From: Brachionus plicatilis
Lineage: Eukaryota; Rotifera; Eurotatoria; Ploima; Brachionidae
Length of the DNA: 64,000 nucleotides
Assembly (NCBI GenBank): GCA_010279815.1
Contig: QEOQ01000344.1
Span: forward strand, 1,064,566 to 1,128,565
Direction of reading: 5' to 3'
Both the position numbers and the translations under genes were made by a program. How positions within the stretch are numbered: the first letter of the stretch is position 1; each line of letters opens with the position of its first letter. Shown one piece after another: positions 13,201-28,200 of the stretch. Under the pieces are notes generated by a model that was not told where the DNA came from, ran no database searches, and saw nothing but the letters and a program-made list of their open reading frames with translations.

Positions 13201-16200
13201 GCCAGCATGCTTCTGTTCGCCATGGTATTGGTCAGAGCGGGCTCGATTCACGGCCGCCTGATTGTTCGACGCCGCGTTCCTGCTACTAAAGTAGCGCATG
13301 GACGATGCCGACTGGTCTAGCTGAGTGTTGGACTTGTTGAAATTTTGGTCGCTGCATTGAGCCTGTTGGAAAGATCGCGGTATGCTCGAGGATCTCATGT
13401 TGGAGCTGTTGGACACATTTTCATTGTGGTAGTACCGATTGGCCTCTCTGTGGTACGCCTGTGGCATGGTCTGGTTGGCACATTGGTCAAACAACTGGTG
13501 GCTGTTCTGAGAATTAAGCTGGTTGAGTGCGCACATCTGGGCGTTCAGCTTCTGGGGCATCACGTGGTGTGTGGTAGTTGTTGTTTTAGTTGTCTTGTAT
13601 TTTCGAAAAGTCACTGGCTGACTTTGCTCGACCATTGGCATCAATTGGACAGGCTCGGACACCACTGACCTAGTGTCGTAGCCCTCTTGCACATTTTCGT
13701 TATAGTACATGGCTCCCTGGTTGCTTATTTGCGTAAAGTCGCTTGGCTCATAGATAAAGTCGCTCGGTCCGTAAAAATAGCGCGCATATTCCTTTAGGAA
13801 TCGTGGTTTTTAATTTCAGTTATTTACAATTTAAGTGTCCTCAGGTTTTATTGTTAAGTGCATGGTGCAGGTAGATTAGTTCAAAGATTTAGTCACGGTT
13901 AAAACAAGTAGTAACAAAAATTAATAAAAATTAGGTGACATACGAACAAGCGTAGCATGCTTTTTGATCAAAAGAATAGTGGATAGATAAGAGCGTTTTT
14001 AGCTGATAGATAGCAAAAGAGCACTAAAAGCCATTTAGTTAGAATAGCTCAGTTAAGAACATAAAAAGTGCGTTGATTAGAACTCAAAGCAAAAAGGAAT
14101 TTTAAATTAAAATTAAAAAAAATTTTTTTTTTTCATTTCATAAATTTCAATTTAAAAATTTATGAATTGTCAAGCAAAAATAGCAAAAAAAAAACTAAAA
14201 GCAAATTAACAGTGATTTTAATTGATATTGTTAACAATACAACTTGGGGACATGTTAGTCAAAACTTACCGATTCATCGTCTAGTTGTTGATCTTCTTGT
14301 AGTTTATTTATTGAAAACTCTTCCAGTATGTGAATTTGGTCATTTATGTTGTCTTCTTTTTCCTTGTATCTTTCGTACATTTTTGCCGATGATCTGCAAG
14401 AATTGCGGCGATTTTTTGTAGCTGACCATCTTTGCTGAATTGTCAAAAAATAATTAGTTTTTTTTTTTATTTTTAATTTAAAATTTTTGTTTAAAAAAAA
14501 ACAATTGTGGACACAATAGATTTTTTTATTAAATTTTTCTTCAAATTTATTCCAAATGCCATACCTAAATAATAGGCTAATTTTTTATTTAAAATTAAAT
14601 TGAAAAATTCACCAATGTATTGTTTTAATTAGTTTTTTTTTAATATTTTATGCAAAATCAGTTAAAATTATAGTGACATCATTGAATTTTGAAAGCTCAA
14701 ATGAAGAAAACTTCAACATGGATTTTTAGAACACATAGCTATCAATAAAACTTGAGTAAAACTGTTCAGATATTTTAAAACAAACATTAGTTTAAAAAAA
14801 TGTTTATTTTAAAATATTTTAATTTTTTACAGAGCATAGATAGTTTTTTAAGCTACAAATATTATCTCTAGGGTCATCATATCACAAATCCAAAGTCAAA
14901 ATTTATAAAAAAAAACAAAGTTTTTCACCATTGTAATATTGACTCAGACTTGTTTATAAGTCACAAAAATTTAAGTCAAAGTTATGACATGCACAAAAAT
15001 TTTTACCTGCTTCATCAGGACCAGTTAAAAAATTTTTTTTCTAAATCTGGTTACATTAACCGACCACATAGGTCAAGATTAACAGCCAGGAATTTGGAAG
15101 CAACTACTTTATTGGTATCAAATATGGATTTATTAAATAGTTGACTTGACTTTAAATAAAAAAAAACTTAGACTTGTAACTTAAAAACAAGTCTGTATTA
15201 ACTTAAAATAATTTATTTTATTTGTGGAAAGAATATTTGAAACATCGCACTTTTTCATTGTTATTTCAACATTGGATACATTTTGTAATTCAAACACAAA
15301 AAATTAAACCATTTAGTTTTTATATATTTTTCAGCTCATAATGAAAACTTTTTATGGCTAATAAAATTTCACAAAAGGAAATCATTTCTAACTTTTCGAT
15401 TTATTTATTTTTCCTCAAAATTTTTTTTTTAACTGGATGATTTTTATTTATTTCATTGCAACCAGCAAACTTTTCTCTATCTTTACAAAAAAGAATTGGA
15501 GAAATTTAATATACAGTAATGATATGTGGTTCTGAGGTAAACGTAATTTTTCTAAAAAAAAATGAGATTTTACCATATTCTACATTGAATTACTTTTGTT
15601 AAAATTATGTGAATTTACTAATTTTCACTTAAAATTTGTAAAACCATAAAGGACAAAAAAAATCATTTTTTTGACTTTGAAAATACAAATCAAATCTTCT
15701 CAGAACTTCCTTAAAAGAGCCGTATAACCCTATTTTCAAAATATTTAAACACGCGTACGTATTTATTTTAAAAAATTTATTTTTTAAACCCTAACATTTT
15801 TCGATGTATAAACATTTTTCTATTTATGTTTATTTTTCTGTTAACTCATTTTAGCTTTGTACTGTAACTAAATACATTAGTCGCATCAACTTTAATTTTT
15901 GTAAAATTTGATGAATTATTGTATTTGAAAAGAGAAATTAATTTTTTCCCATTTTTTTAAAAAATTTTCTTAAAAAAAATTAATTTCACTTCTGTCAAAA
16001 ATTTTGTAAATTTCCGTAATTTTGCGTAAAATTTGTTGATTTGACGTAAAATTACGTAATTTACATATTACACTACTGTGTATGACATTAATTAAAAATT
16101 ACACCCAACAAAAAGAAACTTTTTTTCTATTTATTACCTCTAGTCGATTGACTTTTTCCAATATTCGCCTGGCTCTGTCCGGATTAGTGGCCTCGTGTAG

Positions 16201-19200
16201 CTCGGCAACTTGTCTGGCTTGTTGAATGACAAAATCAATATCAATTGTAGAAAATTCCGATGAATTTCTGGTGTAATGTTCACTTGATTCCATGTTGACA
16301 TCGTGCTGATTTTCAGTGTTTTCCTGCAAAGGTATCTCGTCCAATATTCTCAAATAAGCCACCGCTCTCATGTACTTCTGCCTCAGCTCGGAATCGAACA
16401 CATCAGCTGACGAGTCCACTGATGATTCTGACGGAGACTTGGACCTCTTTGATCTGTAATACTTGCTCTCTTGTGCATGTCTAGACTGGCTGTAGGTTTC
16501 AGTTTGGGTGACAGTTTGATTGTCCTGTATGGGCTGAAAGTTGATTCTTTCCTGGGCTAAATTCAATCTTCTGTTCAAATCCTCGAAATTGGTGAGCAAA
16601 GTTCTGAGCTCTGTTTCGATTGTTTTCGAATAGTGCTCCGATTTGGTGCACAGCTCGGTTCCCTGGGCCCTTACTGCTTCTATGTCCGACAACAGCTCAT
16701 TGAGCACTCTTTCTATTTCATTGTACTGTTCCCTTGATTGAACTCGCTCGGCCTCGATCAATCGATGCTGGAGCCGTTCAATCTGAGTGACCAGTTCTCT
16801 ATTTCTGACAATAAATGAGTCATATAGATCATCTAGCGATTTAGCTTGTTGATTCAAAAATTCCTCTCTGTCGTCAATTCTGATCAGCAAATTTTGAATT
16901 TTTTGCTCGATTTCATTTATTTTCGAGCTGGCTCTTGAGTTTTCGCTAGCCACCTTTTTGTTCGACAGTATTTCCTGAAGAGTCTTTTGATAACTCCTCA
17001 AATTGTTCATATTCAAGTTGTTCACTTTATTTATTTCAGCCTTGGTGTTTTTGATCCAATCCAGCTCGTCTGGATAATTTTTGCTCAAAGGCTTTTGCTC
17101 GATTTTCTTGAGCTCACCATCTATTTTGGACATAAAATCACTCAATAAATTGTATTCTTTCTTGAACTTTTTGGCCATCTTAAATCCCTTTTCCAGCTCG
17201 TTCTTGCTATTGGTAACTCTAGATCCCAAATCGTTGTATTTCTGCTTCAATGAGTCCAAGTTGTGAGTCAATTCTTCCAAGTTGTCATCTTGCTTTTTGT
17301 CAACTATGGATCTGCCCTGTTTCAGAACGGTCTCAATTTGAGGCTTGAGTTCGGACAGAGTCTTGTAAAATTTGATACAGTGCTCCAATTGGAGATGAAT
17401 GGTGTCCGAGTCCTCACTGTTTATCTCAATCATGTACAATGCTTGTTCGATTTCGTCCAGTTGTTTGGTGACTTTTTTCAATTTCTGGTCAAAATCGGCC
17501 GGTTTCTGGAACTTTTTGAACTTACTATTCAAGCTGTTCCAATTTGTTTTTAGAGCGTGCAGACGCTGGCTTAGTCGAGAGTCCATGCTGGTCCTCAGCC
17601 TCTCATTTGATTCTTCCAGCTCTTTTAGCAAGTATTCATTGCGCACAAATTCTTCTTGAACGCGCTGAAAATCTGCCGGAACATCGTCGGCATAAATGTC
17701 TTTGCTTATCCTGGCTGCCAAATATTTGTCCATGTATTCGATCCATTCCTGCACTTCCGAATAATTTTTGTCCCATTTTTCCACTTCATTCAACTGATAC
17801 TCCAGACTCTTTATCTTTTTCTGAACTTCTTCATTTACCAAGTGATACTTAAATATGTATTCTTTGACATCGCTGTTATTCAATTGAATCAAAATGTTTG
17901 ACTCCACAAGCAAATTGGACAATTTTCCGATTCTTTCTTTGGAATCGCTCGAATGATATTTGAATTGATTTTCGAGTGACTAAAAATTTTTATAAAAAAA
18001 AAAAATTTTATTTTTAATTTTTTAAATTTTTTTTATTTATCTTACGCTTATGTGTTCACTTATTTCTTCGGCATCAGAACCTTGTTCAAAAGTATCAAGA
18101 CTCTTTTGGACACTTTCGATCCAATTATTCTCTTGATATATTAATTCTAGATAAAAAATAAAAAAATTTAAAAAAAAATTCAATTTTATTTAATGTGCTA
18201 AAATTACGTCTCAATTCGCTGATGTAACTTTCTAGTTTGTTAAATTCTTTTATTTTAGAGTCAATTTTTTGATTAAGAGAAGTCCAATTCGAGTTTAGGT
18301 TCGACATGTTGTTGGCAAGCTCCGTAATCGAAGCAATGCCTCCAGTGGCGTTTTTTATCATTTCATTTCCATTCTCAATAACATTTTTCACTTCAGATGA
18401 TTTTCTGTCTATTTCTGATTTAATTTGCTTCAACAAAAAAAAAATTGTAAATTTGAATTTTTCTTCTAAAAATTAGCTAACTTTATATTTAATGTTTCGC
18501 TGATCAAATTGTTCCTCAGTGATAATAACACCATCGTTTTCGAGTATTTCACTATTTTTTAATGAAATCCAATTTTCAATATCGTTCACTCGACTATCCA
18601 CTTTGCTGGACTTGGTCAAAATATCCTTCAGTCATTAAAAATTTAATAAAAATTTTGCCACATTTTTTGCTCTAAATTTACTTCTAAATTAAATTTTTTA
18701 TTGGCATAAGTGTTTTTAAGCTTGGAGAAATTTTCGTTCAAATCAAACAATTCTTGTTTGAGTTTATTTTGAAAATTGCTGTCAATTGAGTGAGAGTATA
18801 GAAGATATTTTTTTGACAAGTCATTGAGATAGTTTATTTTAGCCGATAGTTGGTCAATTTCGTATTTAACCTGTTTGAGTACATTTAGTTGTTCATTGAG
18901 AGTTTTCTCCAGGGCACTGTTTGATCTTGCATGATGTTCTACTTGAAGATTTGCATCTATACGCTTGAGCTCGGTCAAAACTTTGCCAAATTCGTTTTGA
19001 TATTTTTTCAGATCATCTATGGCATTATTAATTTTATCAACTTTTTCTCTTACGACAGACTCTATTTTTTGTATTCTCATCTCAAAAAATTCGCTCTCAT
19101 CTCTCAATTGACTTGCTAAATCCTTATTCGATTTAGCGAAGTTTTCCAAATTGGAACAATAGTTGTTGATCGAATACTTTTTCTCATTTAACTCGCTTTG

Positions 19201-22200
19201 AAATTCCTTGAATAAATTTAAAAATTTGAAAAGTAAATAAAATATTTTAATCTTAAAAGAGGATTTTTATTAAAAATATTTTGTTTACATAAGCGATTAT
19301 TTTCTTTACCTAGCAATTCGTTCCAGGTAGTTGATATTTATTATAAGTACTTCAAAAGGCTTGGTCTTTTGAATTAGAGTTTTATTGTTTTTTTTTTTTT
19401 TAATTTTTCAAAGGACCTCATATAAAAAAATATAGAAAAATATTGACAAAATTGTTTTCGGCATTAAAAAGAGAACAAAAATTTTTAAATAACTAATTTT
19501 CTACTTTAAATAAAACAAATTAATTTAAATAGTTTTTCTTTAAATTCTAAGACTTTGATGGGATTAAAAATTTGAAAAACTTTCAATCAAATTATTAAAT
19601 CTAGATAAAATTAAAATATTTTTTAGTTATTTAAAAAAAAAAAAACTAATTTTAATTTTTTTATTTATCTTAAGTGTTTCTTCCACTAAAAAAAAATCAA
19701 AGTATATCTTTTTTTTTTTATAATCTTTTTAATTATGTAAATTTTTGATAATGCTAAAATCAGTGTTATCGACAATTCCTATTTCCAATCCATCTATTTA
19801 AATTAAAATTACCCCGCTGACTCTGAGAAATTTTTTACTAGTCTGTTCTGAATATTCAATTTACTGCCAAATAAACAATTGATGAAAGATTATAGTTGAA
19901 TCTTTTATCTTAATTTAAAATAGCATTAACAATTCATTATGCTCTAGTATCAAAAAACTAGATCTTTTATCAAAAAAAATCTATGCTCCAGAAAAGATTG
20001 AATACTAAATTATAAAATAATTTTTTTTTTAAATTGACACTTGAAAATCTTATCAATTAATAATTTTATCAAAAGTCAAATATTTTATTTACATAACTTG
20101 CATCATTAAGATCACTGTGAATTTAAGAAAAAAAAAACACTATTCTCCAAGTCAAATTTCTGCAAGAGTAGAAAAAAACAAATAAAATTAAATATCAAAA
20201 TTTTTTTCTTCTCTTTTATTAACTCTTTCTTTACAATCTTTATTTAATTTGTATTAAAACATTTTTTAAAAAAAAACCCTAATTCCTAACTTCTGCTGAC
20301 AGAAAAACAAAAAAAGATAAACCAAAAAAGAAATAAACAAAAATAATAATTTATTTTACTTGAAATTGGCTTAACTTTTCCTCCAAAATGGAAATGGAAT
20401 TAAGCTCCAGAGGCGCAAAATCAATTGATCTTTCCATTTTGCTGAGCCACTCGTTCAGTATTTGCTTTGATTCCCGGTACTGCTGTTCAATATGAGATTC
20501 AGAGGACTGACGACTGTCTACAAATCAGATAAAAATATTATTAACAAATAAAGTGGGAAAATTGGTGGCTGATTTTGGCCAAGTTTAAAAAAAAAAACAG
20601 AACAAAAAGCTGGTGAGAATTTAGTGGGTTTAGTGTCAAGCAAGTTAAAGTGAGTGTGGTGCATCGAAAGCAGTGTTATTGGCAGGATAAATCGGTGTGC
20701 TTTACCTTTGTGAGAACTAATGGGTATTTGGTTTTCAGTTCTGATCTGGTTTACTTTACTGGATGATTTAAACATGCCACTAGAGCCTTGATGCGACTCG
20801 GACTCATCCTGGCTCTCGTAAATCTCCACTATTGATTTTATTTGAAATTTAGACTTGGTCAAAAAGCTTTCGCTGGTGGCCTTTTCAGCAAGAATAGAAT
20901 AGCTATTCGTGTCTATTGATTTGTGTCTGGCATCCTGTGCCTCCCGGTCGGGCTTGCTCAAGTTTATCTTTATCTCATTCATCTTTTTGGATATGTCTGA
21001 CTCGAGTTGGTCTATGCCAGATTGGTCTGTGCACTCTTTTTGAAGAGGTATGGTGTACACATTGGTGACCACGTGCAGAATGTTTTCGTCGGAGCCCGAG
21101 TCCGACGAAAAGTTGTCATTGGCGGTGCCACCTGCACTTATCGTATAGCTATACTCACTTTTCTTGCTGTTAATCATATCTGAGCTCTCTTCTATTTTAC
21201 TAATTTTTTCGTTGCGATTTTCTAAGAAGTTTAAATGGTAAAATCTCTGTTATTTATTGTCTTAACTCCTACGGATTTTTTTAGAAATGGGAAACGTAGT
21301 GTTCAAGCTACTTAATTGCTGAAAGAAACAAAAATGGTTTATTTTTTTTTTTTGGTTTAGCTTGGAGCGAATGTCAGCTCCATAGACTAGCTTGTTTGTG
21401 TATGATTAAATTGGAACATGTAAATGCCAAGTGAAGCAAAAAATTTTTGTCGAGCAGATAAAGCCAAGCTTTGTTCAAATAGCACAGAGGTTTTCTCGAA
21501 TTTCTAAAGCCAGCGAACACTTTTTATTCTTTTTTTTTTTTTGTCAAACGATTTAAAAAACAAGTTTATATTTATTCTTGGGATTGAGTAAAAAGTTTGC
21601 TCAAGCAAAAGCAGACTTAAACTATTCTTATTATTATTTTATTGCTTGCTATAAAAAATAAAATTAAAAAATATTTTAACTATAATAAATTATCATAAGG
21701 TGAATTCTGTAGCAATAGGCAATTATGTGCTTGCTTTTTATAAATATATTTTTTTTTTATTTTGTATTTTATGAAATTGGTTTTTTTGCCTAAAATTATG
21801 CTTAACCCAATAACAAAATCTTGATACTTATTCTAGAAAAAAATTTTGTATAATAATCTGCGATCCATCTCCAAAGCTTAAGCTCCTGCTTAAATATTCG
21901 CTTAACCTTTTAAACAAACACTTTTTTTTTTTTCGGATACTACAAAATGATAATTTCTCCAAATATTTACTTCTTTAATGACATGAAATTTTTTATGATT
22001 ATGTTTCTGACAAAAAAGGAATTTTTTTTTTAATCTGGATTAAAATTGAATCGCTATTTTAGAAGAAAAAACAAACGAACTCAATTTTGTGAACTGTTCA
22101 CATAATCGAGGATTATCTAGGCAATAATACAATAAAATTGACAACAGAAATAATAATAATTTTAAATATTTAATGTCTTTGAAATTTAATTAATGACATG

Positions 22201-25200
22201 CATTTTTATTTGATTATTTTTCAGAATAGTAAAAAAAAAGTAAACTTTTTTCTATCGAAACACAAATATTTGCTATATTTAAATTAAACCTTGATTTTTT
22301 TTAACTTTTCTAATAGCAAAAAAAATTTTGTGTTTTTTTGAAAATTCCAAATTTAATTTAAAGCGCTTTCAGGTCTTCAAGTCAATTAAAAAAAAATAAA
22401 AAAATGACTTAAAATATTGTAATTATAAGCGGCTAAGAAAATAAATAAGAAATTATTTTTATTAAGGAAAAAAAAATTAAAATATTAGAATTATCTCATT
22501 TTTGTTTTTCTAATGTGCGAAATTTATTATCATTACGAATTTGTGAACTGTAGGGACCCTTGAATAAAACCTCGATTCTGTGAATTATTAATAAAATTGA
22601 GGTTTGTTTTAAATTTTAATGGTCACCTTTTTGTTGCTAACAGTTCATAGAGTCGAGATTTTTCTGGGAATAAATATTTACTGCAAATATTTTTACCGAA
22701 TTAATTTTATTTTCAATTAATAATTTGACAAATCTTTTGGGTTATTTCTGTCACTTAGAATCGAGTCTTGTAGCCTAGAAACCAAAGCAAAACCTCTAAT
22801 CCTATTGTCACTCAGACGTTCAATTAAAATATTGAAACCATTTAAAATAAAATTGCTTCTAATTAAATCGAAAAATAAATTGTAATTTTAACCAAATGAA
22901 TAATAGATTATCTTTTATTTTTCCCCATATTTCTAAGGTACACAAAAACAATTTTTTTTTTCTCAAATTTTCCTCATAATAATTTAATCGAATGCTTGGT
23001 ATCAATTAATTATTAGATTTCCAAAATTTGGGTCTCATTTATCAGCGCAAAATTTACATATTTTTTTAATTAAAAAATTAGTTCAAAACACAAATTATTA
23101 ATGAATTAAACAATGCTCCATTATTTTTGTCAAATATTTTGCTATGACATGCACCAAGTCGAGGCGTTCGTATATCACAGCTCAACTCGAAATAAAATGA
23201 TCAATTTTTCAGCCCAAAATAATAACAATAGCTAGCTTTTAATCCGAGTTTTGTTTTTCATATTTTGCTTATGATAAAACTAATCTCGGGGCTAATTTAC
23301 TTAAACAAAAGTTTCTTAATATATTTAGAATAAAAGCGAATAGTCCATTAACAAAATAGTTCAGAGAATTATTAAATTAGCCAAATCAGACTTTTGGGGG
23401 TGCTAAATAATAAATTTTTACTTATTAGCGCAAATGTATCCATCCATTTTGAATAAAATTTATCTATTTCATTGACTAGATCTTTATTTTTGAGTTGGTT
23501 GGCCGTTGATCTTAGCTCGTTCAGTCTAACCTCATAAGATTTCATTCCTTTTAATTTCACCTTAAGCAAAATAGTTCAATTTAAATCCAGATTAGGCCGC
23601 TCAAGTTTACTTTGTTGGTTTCCATTTGCATTGAAAGCTTCTGGGTGTCATTCAGAGATAGTTCCTCGGCATTTTGGATGTACTTGTCGTAGCCGTCGTG
23701 AACGTCTCTTAGAGTGGACAGCTCTTCACAGGCCCTTCGCTCTAGATCGCGTCGGTCCGAGCTCGAGTTGATCTCTTCGAGAATGCTCATGCTTTCATTC
23801 CACTTCATCTCTATTGTCTCCATCAGGTGACTTATATCAGTCGGATCAAGTCCATTTAGCTTCATAGTTGAGGTCATTTTACTCTCTAAAATTTTCATGC
23901 GTTCCAAAGTTTCTTTTGATTGTGATAGCTCTGAGAAACACTTCTAGATATATAAAAATTAAGTAGAGAAAAATATATCACTCTAAATTAGGACAATTTG
24001 AATAAATAGCAAATAAACTGGTTTTAAATTTAAAAAAGATTGTTTACGCCATTAAATAATGAATCTGAAGGAAGAATATTTTTTCTGAAATTCAATTCCC
24101 AATCCGGAATTAAAAGAGTAGAAATATTAATTAAGTTAAGTTGAAGGAAATTTAAGAATGTTATATAACTTTTTTTTGTTTCTCTTAATTAAAACCATGT
24201 TGGGCTCAAGTTCGTTTGAATTGTATTCAGTTCTGCAATTAAAATAAGACTCTTAATTTTCTAAAATTCTCTAAACAGCCAATTTGAAATAAACTTGAAA
24301 AAAACTTTCAAAAATTTATAGAAAAATAAATTAAATCTTAATAGCTTTTTTATCATTTTTTTATTGTAAAACTATTGATTAAAATTGGTGTCATTTTTTG
24401 AGAATATTTTAATTTCTAAAAATATATAACAAATAATTTGTAAAAAAAATTAAAATTATTTCTATGCAATTTTTACTCTTTTTTCTGCTTAATAAATATA
24501 AATAAACGATGAATTTAAATTTCCTTCTTTTAATTGATTGTGACATATTTAGATAATTTTGAAATTAATATTGACATGAAATAAATAAAGATTTTTGGAA
24601 ATAAGAGCTTTTTTTTCTAATTGTATACGGCTTTAATGTAAAATCTGAGTTTTGCCTTAATTTTTATTATATATTATTTAATTTTTTGAAGAAAAAGCAA
24701 AAATGACGATAATATGGCAAAATGAAGATTATTGTAGATTTTTATATTTTTACATTTTTACATTTTTGAGAGAAAAAAAAAATCTCAAAATCAAAAGACC
24801 TAAGAAAATTTTCATTCAAGAAAAGTAATAATAAATTCGCAATTAATTAAAAGGGATTTTCAAAAAATTGTATAAAATATAAAAAATAAAATATAAAAAT
24901 ATAAAATATAAAAATGTACAATAAATTACATTTTGCCGATAATATAGAAATTACTGGGAAGAATTGATAAGATAAATTTAGAATAAAATTTTTTTAATAT
25001 ACTTTTTCCCTACAAAAAAGGAAAAAAATGACACAATAAAAATTATTTAGATCTTTAAAAAAAACTTGTTTCATTCTACAAACAATTTTTAGACTATTAC
25101 AGAAAATTAATATCTTTTATTTTTAATTGTAAAATTTTCTCGATGCTAAAATTTTTTATCTTTATTTTTATATAAAAAAAAATAAATCAACTTCCAATTT

Positions 25201-28200
25201 TATTCTTTATCTTGTTAATTTTGAACGCATTTAAAAAAACTTTTATTTAAATTGAAAAAATCTTAATTCTGTTTGTAATCTTTATAAATGCGTCAAAAGA
25301 TGCCATATGAATTTTTTTAAACTTTTATGAATATTCAGATTTATTTGACTCAATTTCGGTAAAATTCTAGAATCCTTAAATTTTTTTTTATTAAACTAAT
25401 TGAATAAATCTACATTGATTTAAGTGCATTTAACCCAAATAGTAAAATAAAATCACTCACTTTAAAAAATTCGCTTTGATTGTCCAAATTGGACGAGTCT
25501 AAATTACAATTTTCGAACAAAACATTCATTTTATTTAGAAGGACATTAAACTCGTTGAGTTCATTTTCGATCAAGTTTTTCACTTTTTCCACCTGAGCAC
25601 TACTCTCATTCGGATCAAATTCAATTTTAATCTCATTCAAATCTTTGACTTCGGTCAACAAACTTTGCTTATTGTTTAACTCAAATTGCTGCTGTTCTGT
25701 TCCAACTTTGCTCAAATATTCCATTTGTTCTAGCAAAGTATTCCATTTAGCTTCCAATATGTCCATTTTGTTGTTGATGGAAGCGCTTAATTTGGGCGAA
25801 TTGTTCAGCTGAGTGCCTATCTGTTCTCCTATTTCATTCATGTCATTCAATTTGGAATGCATGGTCTGCATTTCGAGCTCAATTTCTCTCAATATTTTTA
25901 TCAATTGCGAGCTGGTCAAGATCGGATCACTCTCAATACTGGCATATTCATTTGGCAAAGTAATTTCCTTGTCAATTTTTAGCTTATTCTTGCTGATCAA
26001 ACACTTGGTCTTTACAATCAAAATAAACAACTCGGCTGTTTTGTTGGTTATCCATTCGTTTAGGCTTTCGAATTCGGAATTGATGGTTTTCAACTTGATT
26101 ATCAAGTCCTGGACTATGAACCATCGATTGCCCACAAACTTGCACACATTTGACCATCTGTCGCTCAAATTAGACAGCTTTGATTCCAGGTCATTGAAGG
26201 CCTGGTCATCGCTGGTGTCGTCTACGACCACAATTATTTGCTTTAGACAGTCGACTGCTTCTTGCTCTTTGACCAAGTCGTCTTGAAGATTGGAAAGCTC
26301 TTCTTTTTGCTCCATTAGGCCCTCGAATGAGTCAGCCAGTTGGTTTATGCTTTGAATTCTGTTTTCGGTGTTGGCCAGCCACAGATCCATCTGGTTCAAT
26401 TGTTCCATTTGAAGTTTCATTAAGATCTCGTGAAGCTTTGCTTGTCTCTCGACTGCCAACAATCTCAAATTTTCCCACATGTCATTTAACAATTTCATTT
26501 GTTTGCGCACCTCCAGTTCGTCATCACCAGAGACCAGTTTGTTGCTGATGAGTCGATTTCCTTCCTGCAATACAAGACCTACATTGTTCTGATGCTTGGT
26601 CAAGTCAAGCATAAAATCCTAAAGAAAAATAAAATTTTTTTTTAATTAAACATAAATAAATTTTATATTTTACAAATTTTAAATTGAAAAAAAAAAAAAA
26701 AAAATTTTAAATAATTTAAAAATTTATAAACTTTTATTAAATGTAAAATAAAATTTATTTTTCTCACTTCATGAGTTTGAAATTGTTGTTTGACTGTGTT
26801 GACATCGTTGCCAATGTGGCTTTGGTTGTTGAGTAAACTCTCGGAATTAATAAGCCATTCGATGACTTTTTTAAGCTCGACCAAATAGGTCTCCAAAATT
26901 TCAGAAGACACCTCAGCAGAAGACGACGATGACATTTTGTTTGGCTTTTTCACAGCATCGGCATCAACTTTGCCAATTTGGGCAGATATATCTGGCAGGT
27001 TTTTGAGTGAATAGCTATGAGTGATTGTAGCTGTGTCTATTTTTGGGTTGACTACACTTAATTTCTACAATAAAAATAAAAAATAAAATAAAATAAAATT
27101 CAGCTGCAATTAAAAAGAAATTAATTTTGAGAAAATTTCATCGATGAACTTAAGATTTATGGTCAGCATAAACAAAAAACATTCTAGACAATTTTTATGG
27201 CTGAAGATAAGTTGGAATTTATGATAATGTTTAAAATACAAACCGGTAGTGGCAAAACCAGAATTCAAACAAAGAAATAAAATATTCAACTGATCTAGAA
27301 AAATAGTCTAGAAATTTGATTAATAATTTTCCTTTTCATTTTTTTTTCTATTTTGCTTTTAAGGCGTTCATATGAAGCCTACTATGGAAAATAAACAATC
27401 ATATCACTGTTTAAGATGTTAAAAAATAATTAAATCCGACTCATCTAAACAATAATAATAATAAATTCGATTTTCCTTTAGAATAGATAAACATATTGAT
27501 CTATTGAGAGTTTAAATTTCTCAAAGTTGGTGTAGGTCATGTTCTACTAATGTTAAAAAGAAAAATTTATTAATTTTTTAATTAAATGCTTTCTAAATAA
27601 GTTAAATTCGGATTGTTTTGTCTACGGCCTAAAAATGCCAACACACTTTAATTATAGGCTCCGAAATATTCCATCATTTTTATCTGCTTCCATTCATCAA
27701 AAATAATTACAAAAGTTAAACCAAACAAATCTGACAATTTTCTAATCAGCTTTGTATTTTTTTTTCTTTTTTTTTGACACAAAATTGTCACTCGACAAAA
27801 AAATTATTTTTATAATGCAAATGATTAAAATATTTTGAATAAAATACAAAATTTAAAACAAAGTCACAGGATACAAAGCATGACGAAATTTTATTAAAAA
27901 AAATTTTCCAAAATTTTTTTTTTTAACTAGAAAAAATTTTAAAATAAATTTCATCTCAGACCTATCATATGAAAAAAATTGCCACTTGATTGTATAACGA
28001 GTAATGTGCAGGCTCTTCAATTAATTAAACTAAATGATAAGACAACTTATCAGTCAAAATTGCCAGGCGTAAAGGTACTTCAGCTAAAGATACTTGAGAT
28101 AATTAATTTGGTGAATTCTAACCAGCTTTTTTATATGAAAATTCAAAAAAATGCTTCCATCGCACAAATTAAAAAATAATCTTTTCAAATTGACTCATTT

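Larger units (their letters stand above)
14435..16137. other. Dystrophin intron 18, loaded with transposon debris
   Basis: This 1.7-kb intron holds a hAT transposase remnant (14950-15144), one copy of a dispersed repeat (15241-15311) and a Tc1-like MITE (15514-16078). The rest, mainly 14436-14940, is AT-rich with nothing recognised. Confidence 0.6.

Noticed and set aside
21273..21318. Minus-strand micro-exon in dystrophin intron 11 with a strong TTTCTTTCAG acceptor
   Set aside because: It is open only in phase 0 and leaves in phase 1, while exons 11 and 12 join in phase 1. Including it gives a stop.
22089..22670. GTGAACTGT/CGAGG motifs as a third MITE family
   Set aside because: Similarity is limited to short motifs without clear ends or target duplications.
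27979..28179. 66-codon plus-strand frame
   Set aside because: It lies in a dystrophin intron on the opposite strand, with no known motif, promoter or repeat boundary.
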